This document shows, in pieces, positions 28,344-37,500 of a DNA stretch of 64,000 bases. Both the position numbers and the translations under genes were made by a program. Under the pieces are notes generated by a model. That model had not been told where the DNA came from. It was given only the letters and a program-made list of their open reading frames with translations, and did not search any database. Origin of the DNA: Shinella sp. PSBB067 (GTDB lineage: Bacteria > Pseudomonadota > Alphaproteobacteria > Rhizobiales > Rhizobiaceae); contig NZ_CP069303.1 in assembly GCF_016839145.1 (NCBI RefSeq), forward strand, positions 4,269,001 through 4,333,000. The letters are read 5' to 3'. How positions within the stretch are numbered: the stretch's first letter is position 1; each line of letters begins with the position of its first letter.

Positions 28344-28419
28344 TGGTGCCGCTTAGGTGACTCGAACACCTGACCCCATCATTACGAATGATGTGCTCTA
28401 CCGACTGAGCTAAAGCGGC
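28344..28419 (-). tRNA. tRNA-Thr (anticodon CGU)
   Basis: A 76-nt cloverleaf with encoded CCA. Acceptor stem GCCGCTT/AAGCGGC, D-arm TTAGCTCAGTCGGTAGAGCA, anticodon stem CATCA/TGATG around loop TTCGTAA (anticodon CGT at 28386-28384), and T-arm AGGTGTTCGAGTCACCT. Confidence 0.97.
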
Positions 28420-28542
28420 CCTTCAGGCGGCCCCGAAGCGTGTCGGGACCGGAATGGGTGCGCTGATAACCGCAATGGACGGAGATTTCAAGCGCGGAGT
28501 TTCAACTTGCGCATTTTTCCCGCGCCGCGCGTCGAAATGGCC

Positions 28543-29502
28543 TCAGCCCGCGATGCGGGCCTTGGCGGCGGCGTATTCGCGGGCGAGGCGGGAAACGAGG
28601 TCTTCCACAGGGCCGACCGCCTTCACCGCGCCGATGCCCTGGCCGCAGCCCCAGATGTCCTTCCAGGCCTTGGCGCCGGTCGTGGCCTTGTCGAAATCCA
28701 TCTTGGAGGGATCGGCTTCCGGCAGGTGGTCCGGGTCGAGGCCCGCGGCGGCGATGGAGGGTTTCAGGTAATTGCCGTGGATGCCCGTGAAATAATTGGA
28801 ATAGACGATGTCGGCGGCGGCGCTGTCGACGATCATCTGCTTGTAGGCGTCGCTGGCGCGCGCCTCGGTCGTGGCGATGAAGGGCGAGCCGATATAGGCC
28901 ATGTCGGCGCCCATCGCCTCGGCGGCGAGGATCGCGCCGCCCGTCGCGATCGCGCCGGAAAGCAGGAGCGGTCCGTCGAACCATCCCCGGATCTCCTGGA
29001 CGAGGGCAAACGGGGACAGCGTGCCGGCATGGCCGCCTGCGCCGGCGGCCACCGCGATCAGGCCGTCCGCGCCCTTGCGGATCGCCGAATTGGCGTGCCG
29101 GTTGTTGATGACGTCGTGCAGCACGATGCCGCCATAGGAATGGATCGCCGCGTTCACTTCCGGCACGGCGCCGAGCGAGGAGATGACGACCGGCACCTTG
29201 TACTTCACGCACATCGTGAGGTCGTGCTCCAGCCGCCTGTTGGAACGGTGGACGATCTGGTTGACGGCGAAGGGCGCGGCCGGACGCTCGGGATGCTTTG
29301 CGTCATGCGCGGCAAGGCCCTCGGTGATTTCCGCCAGCCATTCGTCGAGCTGGGCTTCCGGGCGCGCGTTCAGCGCCGGGAAGGCACCGATGATGCCGGC
29401 CTTGCATTGGGCAAGGGTCAGCGCGGGATGCGAGACGATGAACAGCGGCGCGCCGACGACGGGCAGGCGCAGCTTGTCCTTGAGGATTGCGGGCAGGGCC
29501 AT
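28543..29502 (-). CDS. Nitronate monooxygenase (2-nitropropane dioxygenase family)
   Basis: 319 residues, FMN TIM-barrel. Landmarks: LRLPVVGAPLFIVSHPALTL at the N-terminus, GADGLIAVAAGAGGHAGTLS (phosphate/FMN loop with the usual GGHxG), LLLSGAIATGGAILAAEAMG, and YIGSPFIATTEARASDAYKQ. It oxidises toxic nitronates such as propionate-3-nitronate to carbonyl compounds. AGGA lies 8 nt before the ATG and its AGG is part of the right edge of a 46-nt palindrome (29512-29557), which could control initiation. Confidence 0.9.
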   Translation of the reverse strand: MALPAILKDKLRLPVVGAPLFIVSHPALTLAQCKAGIIGAFPALNARPEAQLDEWLAEITEGLAAHDAKHPERPAAPFAVNQIVHRSNRRLEHDLTMCVKYKVPVVISSLGAVPEVNAAIHSYGGIVLHDVINNRHANSAIRKGADGLIAVAAGAGGHAGTLSPFALVQEIRGWFDGPLLLSGAIATGGAILAAEAMGADMAYIGSPFIATTEARASDAYKQMIVDSAAADIVYSNYFTGIHGNYLKPSIAAAGLDPDHLPEADPSKMDFDKATTGAKAWKDIWGCGQGIGAVKAVGPVEDLVSRLAREYAAAKARIAG

Positions 29503-29511
29503 GGCGGAAGT

Positions 29512-29557
29512 CCTGATATGGTTTTGACGTTTACGAAAACGTCAAAACCATATCAGG
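29512..29557. promoter_or_regulatory. 46-nt perfect palindrome at the nitronate monooxygenase start
   Basis: Two exactly complementary 21-base arms (29512-29532 and 29537-29557) flank ACGA. The centre reads TTTTGACGTTT-ACGA-AAACGTCAAAA, resembling TetR/MerR-type operators with TTGACGTTTACG halves. The arm nearest the gene ends 9 bases before the ATG and includes the AGG of its ribosome site, so in RNA the hairpin would hide the site. It is not followed by a T run toward any gene end. Confidence 0.75.
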
Positions 29558-29879
29558 GGGAATCCGCCCTGAAAAGGGGTGGCGCGGCGCGCCGGAGGAG
29601 GGATGGAAAGGGCGGGCCGCGCCCCGCCGTGCCGCCAAGCGTATGCCGCGGCCGCGTTGCCTGTCCATGACGGTGCATAGCATGCGCGCGCCCGGCCCGA
29701 GGGGGCTGACGCTGCGGCCGGCGGCTTTTCCCCGGCGAAGGAAGGGCAGTTTCGGCCGGAAGGCTTGCGCAAATTCCCGCCAAACGTTACGCAAAAGCTA
29801 ACAAAAGCCGGAAAGTAGGGCTCTTTCCACAGGTGTATCGTGGCCGCGGCGTCGAGCGGCGCCCGCAGAAGGGTCGGAT
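29558..29879. other. Intergenic, no gene seen
   Basis: This 322-base, GC-rich divergent intergenic region must hold the promoters for the nitronate monooxygenase (minus) and the one-TM protein (plus). Open frames crossing it have Arg/Pro/Ala-rich shadow composition. I see no RNA gene or repeat. Confidence 0.5.
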
Positions 29880-31022
29880 GTGAGCGGACTGGAAACGGCA
29901 ATCAGGAATGCGCTGGCGCGCTCGGAGCGCGCCAATGCCGAGGTTCGCGCGCGCATCTACCAGTCGGCGCGCAACGCGCTGGAGGCTGGCCTGCGCAAGC
30001 AGGAGGTCAACGATCCCGAGACGATCGCCGCGCAGCGCCATCGGCTGGAGGAGACCATCCACCAGATCGAGGCGGAGGAGCGCGCGCAGATCGCCGCCAC
30101 CGTCGCGAGCCACATCCGTGCCGAGCCGCCGGCAGGGGCGCGGGCGGAGCCGGAACAGCGCGCCGGACGCGACGTGCGGCCCGAACCGCGGCTCGATGCC
30201 GAGCCGCGCATGGAGGCCGGCCGCCCGGCCGCGGCGGCCGGCGACATCGGCGCCATCCGCCCCGAGCGCCAGGACGGCTTTGCCGGAAACGGCGCGGGTG
30301 CGGCGCCGGCTGCGACCGCCGGCGAGGCCCCCGGTTTCCGCCCCGAACGCGTCGCCAGGGCCCGCAGGCGGCGCGGCCGCCTGTTCTCCTTCCTGCTCGT
30401 CGTCGCCACCCTGATCGCCGCCTTCGGCGCGCTGGCCTGGTGGATGCAGACGAGCGGCCTGCTCGACGATTTGCAGAGCGGGGCGGACGATTCCAGGCCG
30501 CCCGCCCGCGTGTCGGGCGAGGACTTCTCCGGCGAGGACCCGATCAAGAAGGCGCTCGACACCCAGAGCCGCTTCTCCTCCGACTGGCGCGCGGTCTTCG
30601 CGCCGTCTGAGACGGCCAAGCTCTCGGCCGGGCCGGCGGGGCGCTTCGAATCGGTCGGCACCGGCGACGGCCCGGCCGTGCGCATCACCTCCGCCAATCC
30701 GGACCGCGACGGCGCGGTGCGCATCGAAGTGTCGCCGGAGATCCTCGGCGAGCTCGGCGGCAAGGCCTCGACGGTTGCGCTCACCGTGCAGGCGGCGGGC
30801 GACAAGCCCGTGCAGGTCGCCGTCGAATGCGATTTCTCCACCATGGGCGGCTGCGGACGCCACCGCTTCACCGTCTCGGAGCGCACGGACGTCCTGTTCC
30901 AGGTCGAGTTCGACCGCTCGCTCTCTCCGAGCGAGCCGGGTCATATCCTGGTCAACAGCGACATCACCGGCGGGAATGCGAGCGTGAACCTCTTTGCCGT
31001 CCGCATCCTGCCGGGTGAGTGA
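29880..31022 (+). CDS. Conserved-type single-TM protein with periplasmic beta domain, function unknown
   Basis: 380 residues from a GTG start (GAAGGG upstream). Residues 1-85 are a charged helical cytoplasmic region (MSGLETAIRNALARSERANA and LEETIHQIEAEERAQIAATV); 86-160 are low-complexity Pro/Ala/Arg/Glu; a basic patch ARARRRRGR precedes one TM helix (about 168-190, LFSFLLVVATLIAAFGALAW). The C-terminal half (about 225-380) looks like a beta-sandwich carbohydrate-binding-like domain with a Cys pair in CDFSTMGGCGRHRF, probably a periplasmic disulfide. No catalytic motif is visible. It ends 10 bp from ppk2 (convergent). Confidence 0.75.
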   Translation: MSGLETAIRNALARSERANAEVRARIYQSARNALEAGLRKQEVNDPETIAAQRHRLEETIHQIEAEERAQIAATVASHIRAEPPAGARAEPEQRAGRDVRPEPRLDAEPRMEAGRPAAAAGDIGAIRPERQDGFAGNGAGAAPAATAGEAPGFRPERVARARRRRGRLFSFLLVVATLIAAFGALAWWMQTSGLLDDLQSGADDSRPPARVSGEDFSGEDPIKKALDTQSRFSSDWRAVFAPSETAKLSAGPAGRFESVGTGDGPAVRITSANPDRDGAVRIEVSPEILGELGGKASTVALTVQAAGDKPVQVAVECDFSTMGGCGRHRFTVSERTDVLFQVEFDRSLSPSEPGHILVNSDITGGNASVNLFAVRILPGE

Positions 31023-31031
31023 GCGGCCGCG

Positions 31032-31913
31032 CTATTTGAGGAAGCCCGGTCCCGAGCCGACGATCCTGTCGTCGATCTCGCCGATCGCCGCCTTGTCCTT
31101 GTCGTCGTAGTCGAGCGTCTTGAGGATGTGCCGGATCAGGTTGATGCGTGCGCGGCGCTTGTCGTTGGCGCGGATCACCGTCCAGGGCGCCTGGTCCGTA
31201 TGCGTCTCCTTCAGCATGCGGTCGCGCTTTTCGGAATAGTCGCCCCATTTGTTGAGCGCGGCGATGTCCATCGGGGAGAGCTTCCAGACCTTCAGCGGAT
31301 CGTGCCGGCGGTCGTGGAAGCGCTTGAGCTGCATCTCGCGGCCGATGTCGAGCCAGAACTTGAAGAAATGGATGTTCTCCGAGGCGATCATCTTCTCGAA
31401 GCGCGGCGTTTCCTTGAGGAACTTTTCGTATTGCTCCGGCGTGCAGAAGCCCATGACCGGCTCCACGCCCGCCCGGTTGTACCAGGAGCGGTCGAAGAGC
31501 ACGAACTCGCCCGCCGTCGGGAAGGTCGCCACGTAGCGCTGGAAGTACCACTGGCCCTGCTCGGTGCCGGTCGGCTTGGTCAGCGCGACGATGCGGGCAG
31601 AACGCGGGTTCATGTAGGACATGGTGGCATGGATCGCACCGCCCTTGCCGGCGGCGTCCCGGCCCTCGAAGACCGCCATGATGCGCGTTCCCGTCTTCTG
31701 CTGCCAGAACTGGACCTTGACCAGTTCGATCTGAAGCAGCTTGAGAAGCCGATCGTATTCCTTGTTGTCGAGTTTCTTGTCATAGGGATAGTCGTCGGAG
31801 CCGAAGGCCTTTTCCTCGATCCAGTCGGGAAGGACCGGATCGTCGATATCGAACACGCGTTTCTTGCCGCGGATATCCAGTTCCACGGCCCGGCTTTCGG
31901 CCTTTTCCGCCAT
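31032..31913 (-). CDS. ppk2: Polyphosphate kinase 2
   Basis: 293 residues from the ATG at 31913, which has AAGGAG 7 nt upstream; an in-frame ATG further up lacks a site. The PPK2 fold has Walker [16 protein letters not shown] (about residues 80-94), the lid-type [20 protein letters not shown], and Walker [16 protein letters not shown]. Class I enzymes of this size make ADP or GDP into the triphosphate with polyphosphate. It lies back to back with phoR, which fits a role in phosphate storage and release. Confidence 0.93.
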   Translation of the reverse strand: MAEKAESRAVELDIRGKKRVFDIDDPVLPDWIEEKAFGSDDYPYDKKLDNKEYDRLLKLLQIELVKVQFWQQKTGTRIMAVFEGRDAAGKGGAIHATMSYMNPRSARIVALTKPTGTEQGQWYFQRYVATFPTAGEFVLFDRSWYNRAGVEPVMGFCTPEQYEKFLKETPRFEKMIASENIHFFKFWLDIGREMQLKRFHDRRHDPLKVWKLSPMDIAALNKWGDYSEKRDRMLKETHTDQAPWTVIRANDKRRARINLIRHILKTLDYDDKDKAAIGEIDDRIVGSGPGFLK

Positions 31914-32057
31914 CGTCTGCTCCTTGAAATTCCAGGGTACGGCTGCTGCCGCCATCCGGAAGGTGGACATAACCGGATTGCGAATTCAAGCGCGCCGTGA
32001 AAAACATGTCATGAAGCCGCGCTATCCATCGGGAATCATGGAGGCGCGGAGGGTGCG

Positions 32058-33341
32058 ATGCTCGCAAGGGAATGGGTGGCGGTGACGGATCAGCGCACGG
32101 GCCTCGGCTGGCTGGCGACGCAATTGTGGGGCGAGCGCGTTCTCATTGCCTCCGCCGTCTTCGTCGGTTTCATGATGTGGCTTGCCGGCCTGCATCTCGG
32201 CTGGGTGTCCTTCGCCGTCCTGCTCCTCGTCTTCGCCGGCCTCCTGCGCACCGAACGGCGCACGGTCGCGGTCGGCCGCAAGGCGGTGGCCGTCGAGCCG
32301 GTGGCTCCGCCCGCCCCGCCCGTGGAAGATCTCGCCGCGGTCGCCGCCGTCCTCGGCGCGCTCGATGCGCCCGCGGTGCTCCTGTCGGCGCGCCAGACGG
32401 TGAAGCTGCAGAATCGCGCGGCCGAGGCCGTCTTCGGCCCGATCCCGGAGGGCAGCGACCTTGCCGGCCGCATCCGCGCGCCCGGCATCCTCGACATGGT
32501 GCGCGATGCCATCGGCTCCGGCCAGCCGCGCGAGACGGAACATGCCGAGCGGCTTCCTTCCGAGACGGTCTATGTCGTGCGCATCGCCCCGCTCGCCGGT
32601 TCCGCCGCCGAACCGCTCTGGCTGCTGACCTTCCGCGACGTCTCGCAGGCCCGCCGCATCGACCGGATGCGCTCCGACTTCGTCGCCAATGCCAGCCACG
32701 AGCTGCGCACGCCGCTCGCCTCGCTGCGCGGCTTCATCGAGACGCTGCAGGGGCCGGCAAGGAACGACCTCAAGGCGCATGAGCGCTTTCTCGCCATCAT
32801 GCACGAGCAGGCGACGCGCATGAGCCGCCTCGTCGACGACCTGCTGTCGCTCTCGCGCCTCGAGCTGCGCTCCAACCTCGCCCTCGAGCAGACCGTGGAC
32901 CTCGTGCCGCTCGTCGCCCATGTGCGCGACAGCCTCCAGCCGCTTGCAGGCGACCTCGGCGTCGAGGTCGTGCTGGACCTGCCGAAGCACCCCGTAACGG
33001 TCCCGGGCGATCGCGACGAACTGGTCGAGGTCTTCGAGAACCTCATCGAGAACGCCTGCAAATACGGCCAGGAGGGCAAGCGGGTGGACGTGGTGCTGAC
33101 GGGCGGCGCGGACGGCGTGCCCATAGAGCTCAGCGTCACGGATTATGGCCCGGGCATCCCGCCCGAGCATGTGCCGCGCATCACCGAGCGCTTCTACCGG
33201 GTCAACGTGGAGGCGAGCCGCTCCAAGAAGGGCACCGGCCTCGGCCTTGCCATCGTCAAGCACATCCTCACCCGCCACAAGGCGCGCCTCGTGGTGAAGT
33301 CTGAAATGGGCAAGGGCACGGTCTTTACCGTCAAGTTCTGA
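32058..33341 (+). CDS. phoR: Phosphate regulon sensor histidine kinase PhoR
   Basis: 427 residues. Two N-terminal TM segments (about 28-65), a PAS-like region (about 90-195), then HisKA with phospho-acceptor H214 in NASHELRTPLASLRGFIETL, and HATPase_c with N box NLIENACKYG, G1 DYGPGIPP, F box ERFYR and G2 KGTGLGLAIVKHI. It phosphorylates PhoB when phosphate is scarce, under control of PstSCAB-PhoU. In Rhizobiaceae it heads the pst-pho cluster, as here. GGAGGG precedes the ATG. Confidence 0.94.
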   Translation: MLAREWVAVTDQRTGLGWLATQLWGERVLIASAVFVGFMMWLAGLHLGWVSFAVLLLVFAGLLRTERRTVAVGRKAVAVEPVAPPAPPVEDLAAVAAVLGALDAPAVLLSARQTVKLQNRAAEAVFGPIPEGSDLAGRIRAPGILDMVRDAIGSGQPRETEHAERLPSETVYVVRIAPLAGSAAEPLWLLTFRDVSQARRIDRMRSDFVANASHELRTPLASLRGFIETLQGPARNDLKAHERFLAIMHEQATRMSRLVDDLLSLSRLELRSNLALEQTVDLVPLVAHVRDSLQPLAGDLGVEVVLDLPKHPVTVPGDRDELVEVFENLIENACKYGQEGKRVDVVLTGGADGVPIELSVTDYGPGIPPEHVPRITERFYRVNVEASRSKKGTGLGLAIVKHILTRHKARLVVKSEMGKGTVFTVKF

Positions 33342-33402
33342 CACAAAGGAAGGCGGCTTTGTCGTCGCTTTCGAAATAGCCGAGCAATTTCATAGGCTTG
33401 GT

Positions 33403-33431
33403 GTGTCACAAATGTTTCGTCAAATTGACAT
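33403..33431 (+). promoter_or_regulatory. Three-repeat Pho box before pstS
   Basis: GTGTCAC-AAAT-GTTTCGT-CAAA-TTGACAT: three heptamers at an exact 11-bp period, each matching the PhoB half-site CTGTCAT at 4 to 6 positions, with A/T-rich 4-bp spacers. It is 100 bp before the pstS start. A -10 candidate TTTAGA is at 33452-33457. Confidence 0.85.
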
Positions 33432-33530
33432 AAAACCAATGGCGATCGCGGTTTAGAGAAGAGCCGCCGGTTCACGGCTAAGAGCGCGGAATGAGCGCTT
33501 ACCACACATGTCCTCTTCGGGAGAACCCAG

Positions 33531-34565
33531 ATGAAATCTCTTAAGCTCACCGTCGCGGCGCTCGTTGCCTCCGCCGCATTCGCAGGCGTTGCCGTTGCGC
33601 GCGACCAGATCCAGATCGCCGGCTCGTCCACCGTTCTTCCCTACGCCAAGATCGTCGCCGAGACGTTCGGCGAGACCTATCCCGACTTCAAGACCCCGAT
33701 CGTCGAATCCGGCGGCACGGGCGGCGGCCTGAAGGAATTCTGCAAGGGCGTCGGCCCCGACACCATCGACATCGCCAATGCATCGCGCCCGATGAAGGAC
33801 AGCGAAGTCGAGGCCTGCAAGGCCGCCGGCGTCACCGAGATCCAGGAAGTCAAGATCGGCTATGACGGCATCGTCTTCGCCACGGACGCCGGCAATGCCG
33901 ACCTGAAGCTGGAGCCGAAGGACCTCTATCTGGCGCTCGCCGCGGAAGTCGCCGTCGACGGCAAGCTCGTCGCCAACCCCTACAAGAAGTGGTCGGAAGT
34001 CAACAAGGACCTCCCGGACGTCGAGATCGCCGCCTATATCCCCGGCGAAAAGCACGGCACGCGTGAAGTCTTCGACGAGAAGATGCTGGCTGCCGGCTGC
34101 AAGGCGACCGGCGCCGCCGACGTGATCAAGGCTGCCGTTGCCGACGAAAAGGAACAGCATGCCAAGTGCATCGCGGTCCGCAAGGACGGCCTGGCCGTCG
34201 ACATCGACGGCGACTATACCGAGACGCTCGCCCGCATCGCCGCCAACAAGTCCGGCATCGGCGTCTTCGGCCTGTCCTTCTACGAGAACAACGCCGACAA
34301 GCTGAAGGTCGCCACCGTCAGCGGCATCGTTCCCTCGACCGAGACGATCGCGTCGGGCGAATATCCGGTCTCCCGTCCGCTGTTCTTCTACGTCAAGAAG
34401 GCGCATCTCGGCGTCATCGCGGGCCTGAAGGAATATGTCGAGTTCTTCACGAGCGATGACATGATCGGCCCCGACTCCCCGCTTGCCGAGTACGGCCTCG
34501 TTCCGGCTCCGGACGCAGAGCGCGAGGAGATCCGCAAGGCCTTCGTCGACGGCAAGATCATGTAA
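33531..34565 (+). CDS. pstS: Periplasmic phosphate-binding protein PstS
   Basis: 344-residue precursor. Signal peptide MKSLKLTVAALVASAAFAGV...A; then the phosphate-binding signatures IAGSSTVLPYAKIVAETFGE, VESGGTGGGLKEFCKG and IANASRPMKDSE, and later GEKHGTREVFDE. It delivers phosphate to PstCA and signals sufficiency to PhoR. It is the first gene after the Pho box and is separated from pstC by a hairpin that probably raises its expression over the membrane genes. Confidence 0.95.
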   Translation: MKSLKLTVAALVASAAFAGVAVARDQIQIAGSSTVLPYAKIVAETFGETYPDFKTPIVESGGTGGGLKEFCKGVGPDTIDIANASRPMKDSEVEACKAAGVTEIQEVKIGYDGIVFATDAGNADLKLEPKDLYLALAAEVAVDGKLVANPYKKWSEVNKDLPDVEIAAYIPGEKHGTREVFDEKMLAAGCKATGAADVIKAAVADEKEQHAKCIAVRKDGLAVDIDGDYTETLARIAANKSGIGVFGLSFYENNADKLKVATVSGIVPSTETIASGEYPVSRPLFFYVKKAHLGVIAGLKEYVEFFTSDDMIGPDSPLAEYGLVPAPDAEREEIRKAFVDGKIM

Positions 34566-34572
34566 TCGCCTT

Positions 34573-34610
34573 GGCCGGTGCGGCTTCTCCTCGGGGAGGT
34601 CGCGCCGGCC
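34573..34610 (+). terminator. Intercistronic hairpin between pstS and pstC
   Basis: GGCCGGTGCG and the facing CGCGCCGGCC pair into an imperfect GC stem with an inner CTCC/GGAG helix, 7 bp after the pstS stop, followed by GCTCTCTTTC. It could be an attenuator or an mRNA-end stabiliser giving excess pstS message, as expected for a binding protein. Confidence 0.55.
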
Positions 34611-34683
34611 GCTCTCTTTCCGGCGGGTTTCCCGCGTCTGTCGAAAGGTCGGGGCGAGAGGTCTCGCCGGGAGAATGTCCTAA

Positions 34684-36168
34684 ATGAGTGTTTCCCTTCT
34701 TCTGCTTGTCGTCGCCGTCATCGGCGTGGCAGGGTATCTGGCGGGTAGCTGGCGCGCCAACACGCTTGCCGGCGGCAAGCTCTCCAGCCTGCACTCCCGG
34801 CCGGGCTACTACGGCTCCTTCGTCGCCGTCTGGTCCATGCTTCCGGCGGTCCTCGTGCTTTTGGTCTGGATCGTCGCGAGCCCGGTCTATATCGGCTCGA
34901 CCGTTCGTGCCGGCTTTCCTGACGAGGTGAAGGCCGAGCCGCAGGCGACGCAGAACCTCAACTACAACATGATCGGCGCCATTGCCCGCGGCCTGCGGCT
35001 GCTGACGCCGCAGGAGCGCGAGGCGGTGTTCGCCGACGGCGCATCCGCCCGCACGGTGCTCGCCGGCAAGGGCGTGCCGCTTGCCGCCGATCCCGCGCCC
35101 TACATGCTGACGGCGGCCGACGACCTCGGCCGCATGACGGCAGCCAGCCGCACCTTCCTGTCGGCCCTGGTCGTCCTCGTCGCCCTCGCGGGCGCCTTCC
35201 TCTCCTACCGGGCGATCGCGCCGAAGTTCCGCGCCCGCAACCGCGTAGAAGGCATGATGCTGATCGGCCTCATCGGCGCGTCCTCGATCGCCATCCTGAC
35301 GACCGTCGGCATCGTCGCCTCGATGCTGACGGAAGCCGTTCACTTCTTCAACATGGTCCCGGCGTGGGAATTCTTCTTCGGCACGGTCTGGGATCCGCGC
35401 TTCGCCGCGGCGGGCGCAACGGCCTCCGCCGGTCAGTTCGGCCTGATCCCGCTGCTCGCCGGCACGCTCTATATCGGCTTCGTCGCCATGCTGGTCGCCG
35501 TGCCCGTCGGCCTCTTCGCCGCCATCTACATGTCGGAATACGCCTCGCGTCACCTTCGTTCGGTCGCAAAGCCGCTGCTCGAAGTGCTCGCCGGCATCCC
35601 GACCATCGTCTACGGCTTCTTCGCCCTCATCACGGTCGGCCCGTTCCTGCGCGACATCTCCGCCGAGCTGAACGGCCTCGTCACGGGCAACTACACCAGC
35701 TTCATCCAGGCGCAGAGCGTGCTGACCGCCGGCTTCGTCATGGGCATCATGCTGATCCCCTACGTCTCCTCGCTGTCGGACGACATCATCACCGCCGTGC
35801 CGCGGGCGCTGCGTGACGGCTCGCTCGGCCTCGGCGCCACCCGCTCGGAAACGATCCGGCGCGTCATCCTGCCGGCGGCCCTGCCGGGCATCGTCGGCGC
35901 GCTGCTGATGACCGCCTCGCGCGCCATCGGCGAGACGATGATCGTGGTGCTTGCCGCGGGCGTTGCAGCCCGCATGCAGATCAATCCCTTCGAGCCGATG
36001 ACGACGGTCACCGTCAAGATCGTCAACCAGCTCACCGGCGACCTCGAATTCACCTCGCCGCAGACGCTGGTGGCCTTCGCGCTCGGCATCACGCTCTTCG
36101 TCATCACGCTTTGCCTTAACATCTACGCCCTCTATATCGTGCGCAAATACCGGGAGCAGTACGAATGA
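34684..36168 (+). CDS. pstC: Phosphate ABC transporter permease PstC
   Basis: 494 residues, longer than E. coli PstC (319) because of an N-terminal extension with two TM segments and a soluble loop (residues 1-180), the usual rhizobial long form. The permease domain (about 200-490) has LLAGTLYIGFVAMLVAVPVG, the EAA-loop region LRDGSLGLGATRSETIRRVI LPAALPG, and IGETMIVVLAAG. With PstA it forms the inner-membrane channel. It overlaps pstA by 4 bp. Confidence 0.94.
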   Translation: MSVSLLLLVVAVIGVAGYLAGSWRANTLAGGKLSSLHSRPGYYGSFVAVWSMLPAVLVLLVWIVASPVYIGSTVRAGFPDEVKAEPQATQNLNYNMIGAIARGLRLLTPQEREAVFADGASARTVLAGKGVPLAADPAPYMLTAADDLGRMTAASRTFLSALVVLVALAGAFLSYRAIAPKFRARNRVEGMMLIGLIGASSIAILTTVGIVASMLTEAVHFFNMVPAWEFFFGTVWDPRFAAAGATASAGQFGLIPLLAGTLYIGFVAMLVAVPVGLFAAIYMSEYASRHLRSVAKPLLEVLAGIPTIVYGFFALITVGPFLRDISAELNGLVTGNYTSFIQAQSVLTAGFVMGIMLIPYVSSLSDDIITAVPRALRDGSLGLGATRSETIRRVILPAALPGIVGALLMTASRAIGETMIVVLAAGVAARMQINPFEPMTTVTVKIVNQLTGDLEFTSPQTLVAFALGITLFVITLCLNIYALYIVRKYREQYE

Positions 36169-37487
36169 GCCAGGTCTCCACCACGAGCCCCGCCCTCGGC
36201 ATCGCCGAAAGGCCCGAGCGCCGCGACATCGGCCTTCGCCGCCGCTACGCCGCTGAACGCCGCTTCCGCCTCTACGGCATGGCCGCCATCGGCTTCGGCC
36301 TGCTCTTCCTCTTCCTGTTGCTGTTCTCGGTGGTCTCCAAGGGCTACACGGCGTTCCAGCAGTCGATGATCACGATCCCGGTCGAGTTCTCCGAACAGAT
36401 CATCGACAAGAACAACGAGCGCGCCACCAACCCGCAGAAACTGGTCTCGGCCAACTACCCGGTCGTCGCCCGCAACGCGCTCGCCAAGGTTCTCGGCGTC
36501 GGCGAGGATGACCGCGCCGGCCTGAAGGCCGTCAACGGCATGATCTCGGACAGCGTGCGCGTCCAGTTCCGCGACCTCGTCGCCGCCGATCCCTCGATCA
36601 TCGGCACGACCCGGACCGTCAGCTTCCTCGCCCACGGCGACCTCGACTCCGCCTTCAAGGGCCAGATCGATCTCTCCGTCCCGGAAACCAGCCGCAAGGT
36701 CTCCGACAGGCAGGTCGGCTGGATGAACCAGCTTGCCGAAAGCGGCGCGCTCTCCAAGCATTTCAACACCGGCCTCTTCACCAGCGGCGCATCGAGCCGC
36801 CCGGAAGCTGCCGGCGTCGGCGTCGCGCTCGTCGGTTCGCTCTACATGATGCTGATCGTCCTCGTGCTCTCGCTGCCGATCGGCGTCGCCGCCTCGATCT
36901 ACCTGGAAGAGTTCGCCCCGAAGAACCGCTTCACGGACCTCATCGAGGTTAACATCAACAACCTCGCCGCGGTGCCGTCCATCGTCTACGGTCTGCTCGG
37001 CCTTGCCGTCTTCATCAACTTCGCCGGCTTCCCGCGCTCGGCGGCCCTCGTCGGCGGCCTGGTGCTGACGCTGATGACGCTGCCGACGATCATCATCGCG
37101 ACCCGCGCGGCGCTGAAGGCCGTGCCGCCGTCCATCCGCTCGGCGGCGCTGGGCCTCGGCGCCTCCAAGATGCAGACCGTGTTCCACCACGTCCTGCCGC
37201 TCGCCATGCCCGGCATCCTTACGGGCACGATCATCGGCCTTGCCCACGCGCTCGGCGAGACCGCGCCGCTTCTCCTCATCGGCATGGTCGCCTTCGTCGC
37301 GGACGTCCCGGCAACCCCGCTCGATCCGGCGACGGCGCTTCCGGTGCAGATCTACATGTGGGCGAACGAGGCCGAGCGCGCCTTCGTGGAGCGCACCTCG
37401 GGAGCCATCATCGTGCTCCTCATCTTCCTCATCCTCATGAATGTTGGCGCTATCCTGTTGCGCCGCCGTTTCGAACGGCGCTGGTAG
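36165..37487 (+). CDS. pstA: Phosphate ABC transporter permease PstA
   Basis: 440 residues, again the long alphaproteobacterial form: a cytoplasmic N-terminus, one TM (about 35-60), a soluble insert (60-210), and the permease domain (about 215-435) with [20 protein letters not shown], the EAA loop [20 protein letters not shown] and [20 protein letters not shown]. It starts inside the pstC stop (ATGA) and is followed by pstB after 13 bp. Confidence 0.94.
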   Translation: MSQVSTTSPALGIAERPERRDIGLRRRYAAERRFRLYGMAAIGFGLLFLFLLLFSVVSKGYTAFQQSMITIPVEFSEQIIDKNNERATNPQKLVSANYPVVARNALAKVLGVGEDDRAGLKAVNGMISDSVRVQFRDLVAADPSIIGTTRTVSFLAHGDLDSAFKGQIDLSVPETSRKVSDRQVGWMNQLAESGALSKHFNTGLFTSGASSRPEAAGVGVALVGSLYMMLIVLVLSLPIGVAASIYLEEFAPKNRFTDLIEVNINNLAAVPSIVYGLLGLAVFINFAGFPRSAALVGGLVLTLMTLPTIIIATRAALKAVPPSIRSAALGLGASKMQTVFHHVLPLAMPGILTGTIIGLAHALGETAPLLLIGMVAFVADVPATPLDPATALPVQIYMWANEAERAFVERTSGAIIVLLIFLILMNVGAILLRRRFERRW

Positions 37488-37500
37488 AAGGACCGATCCT

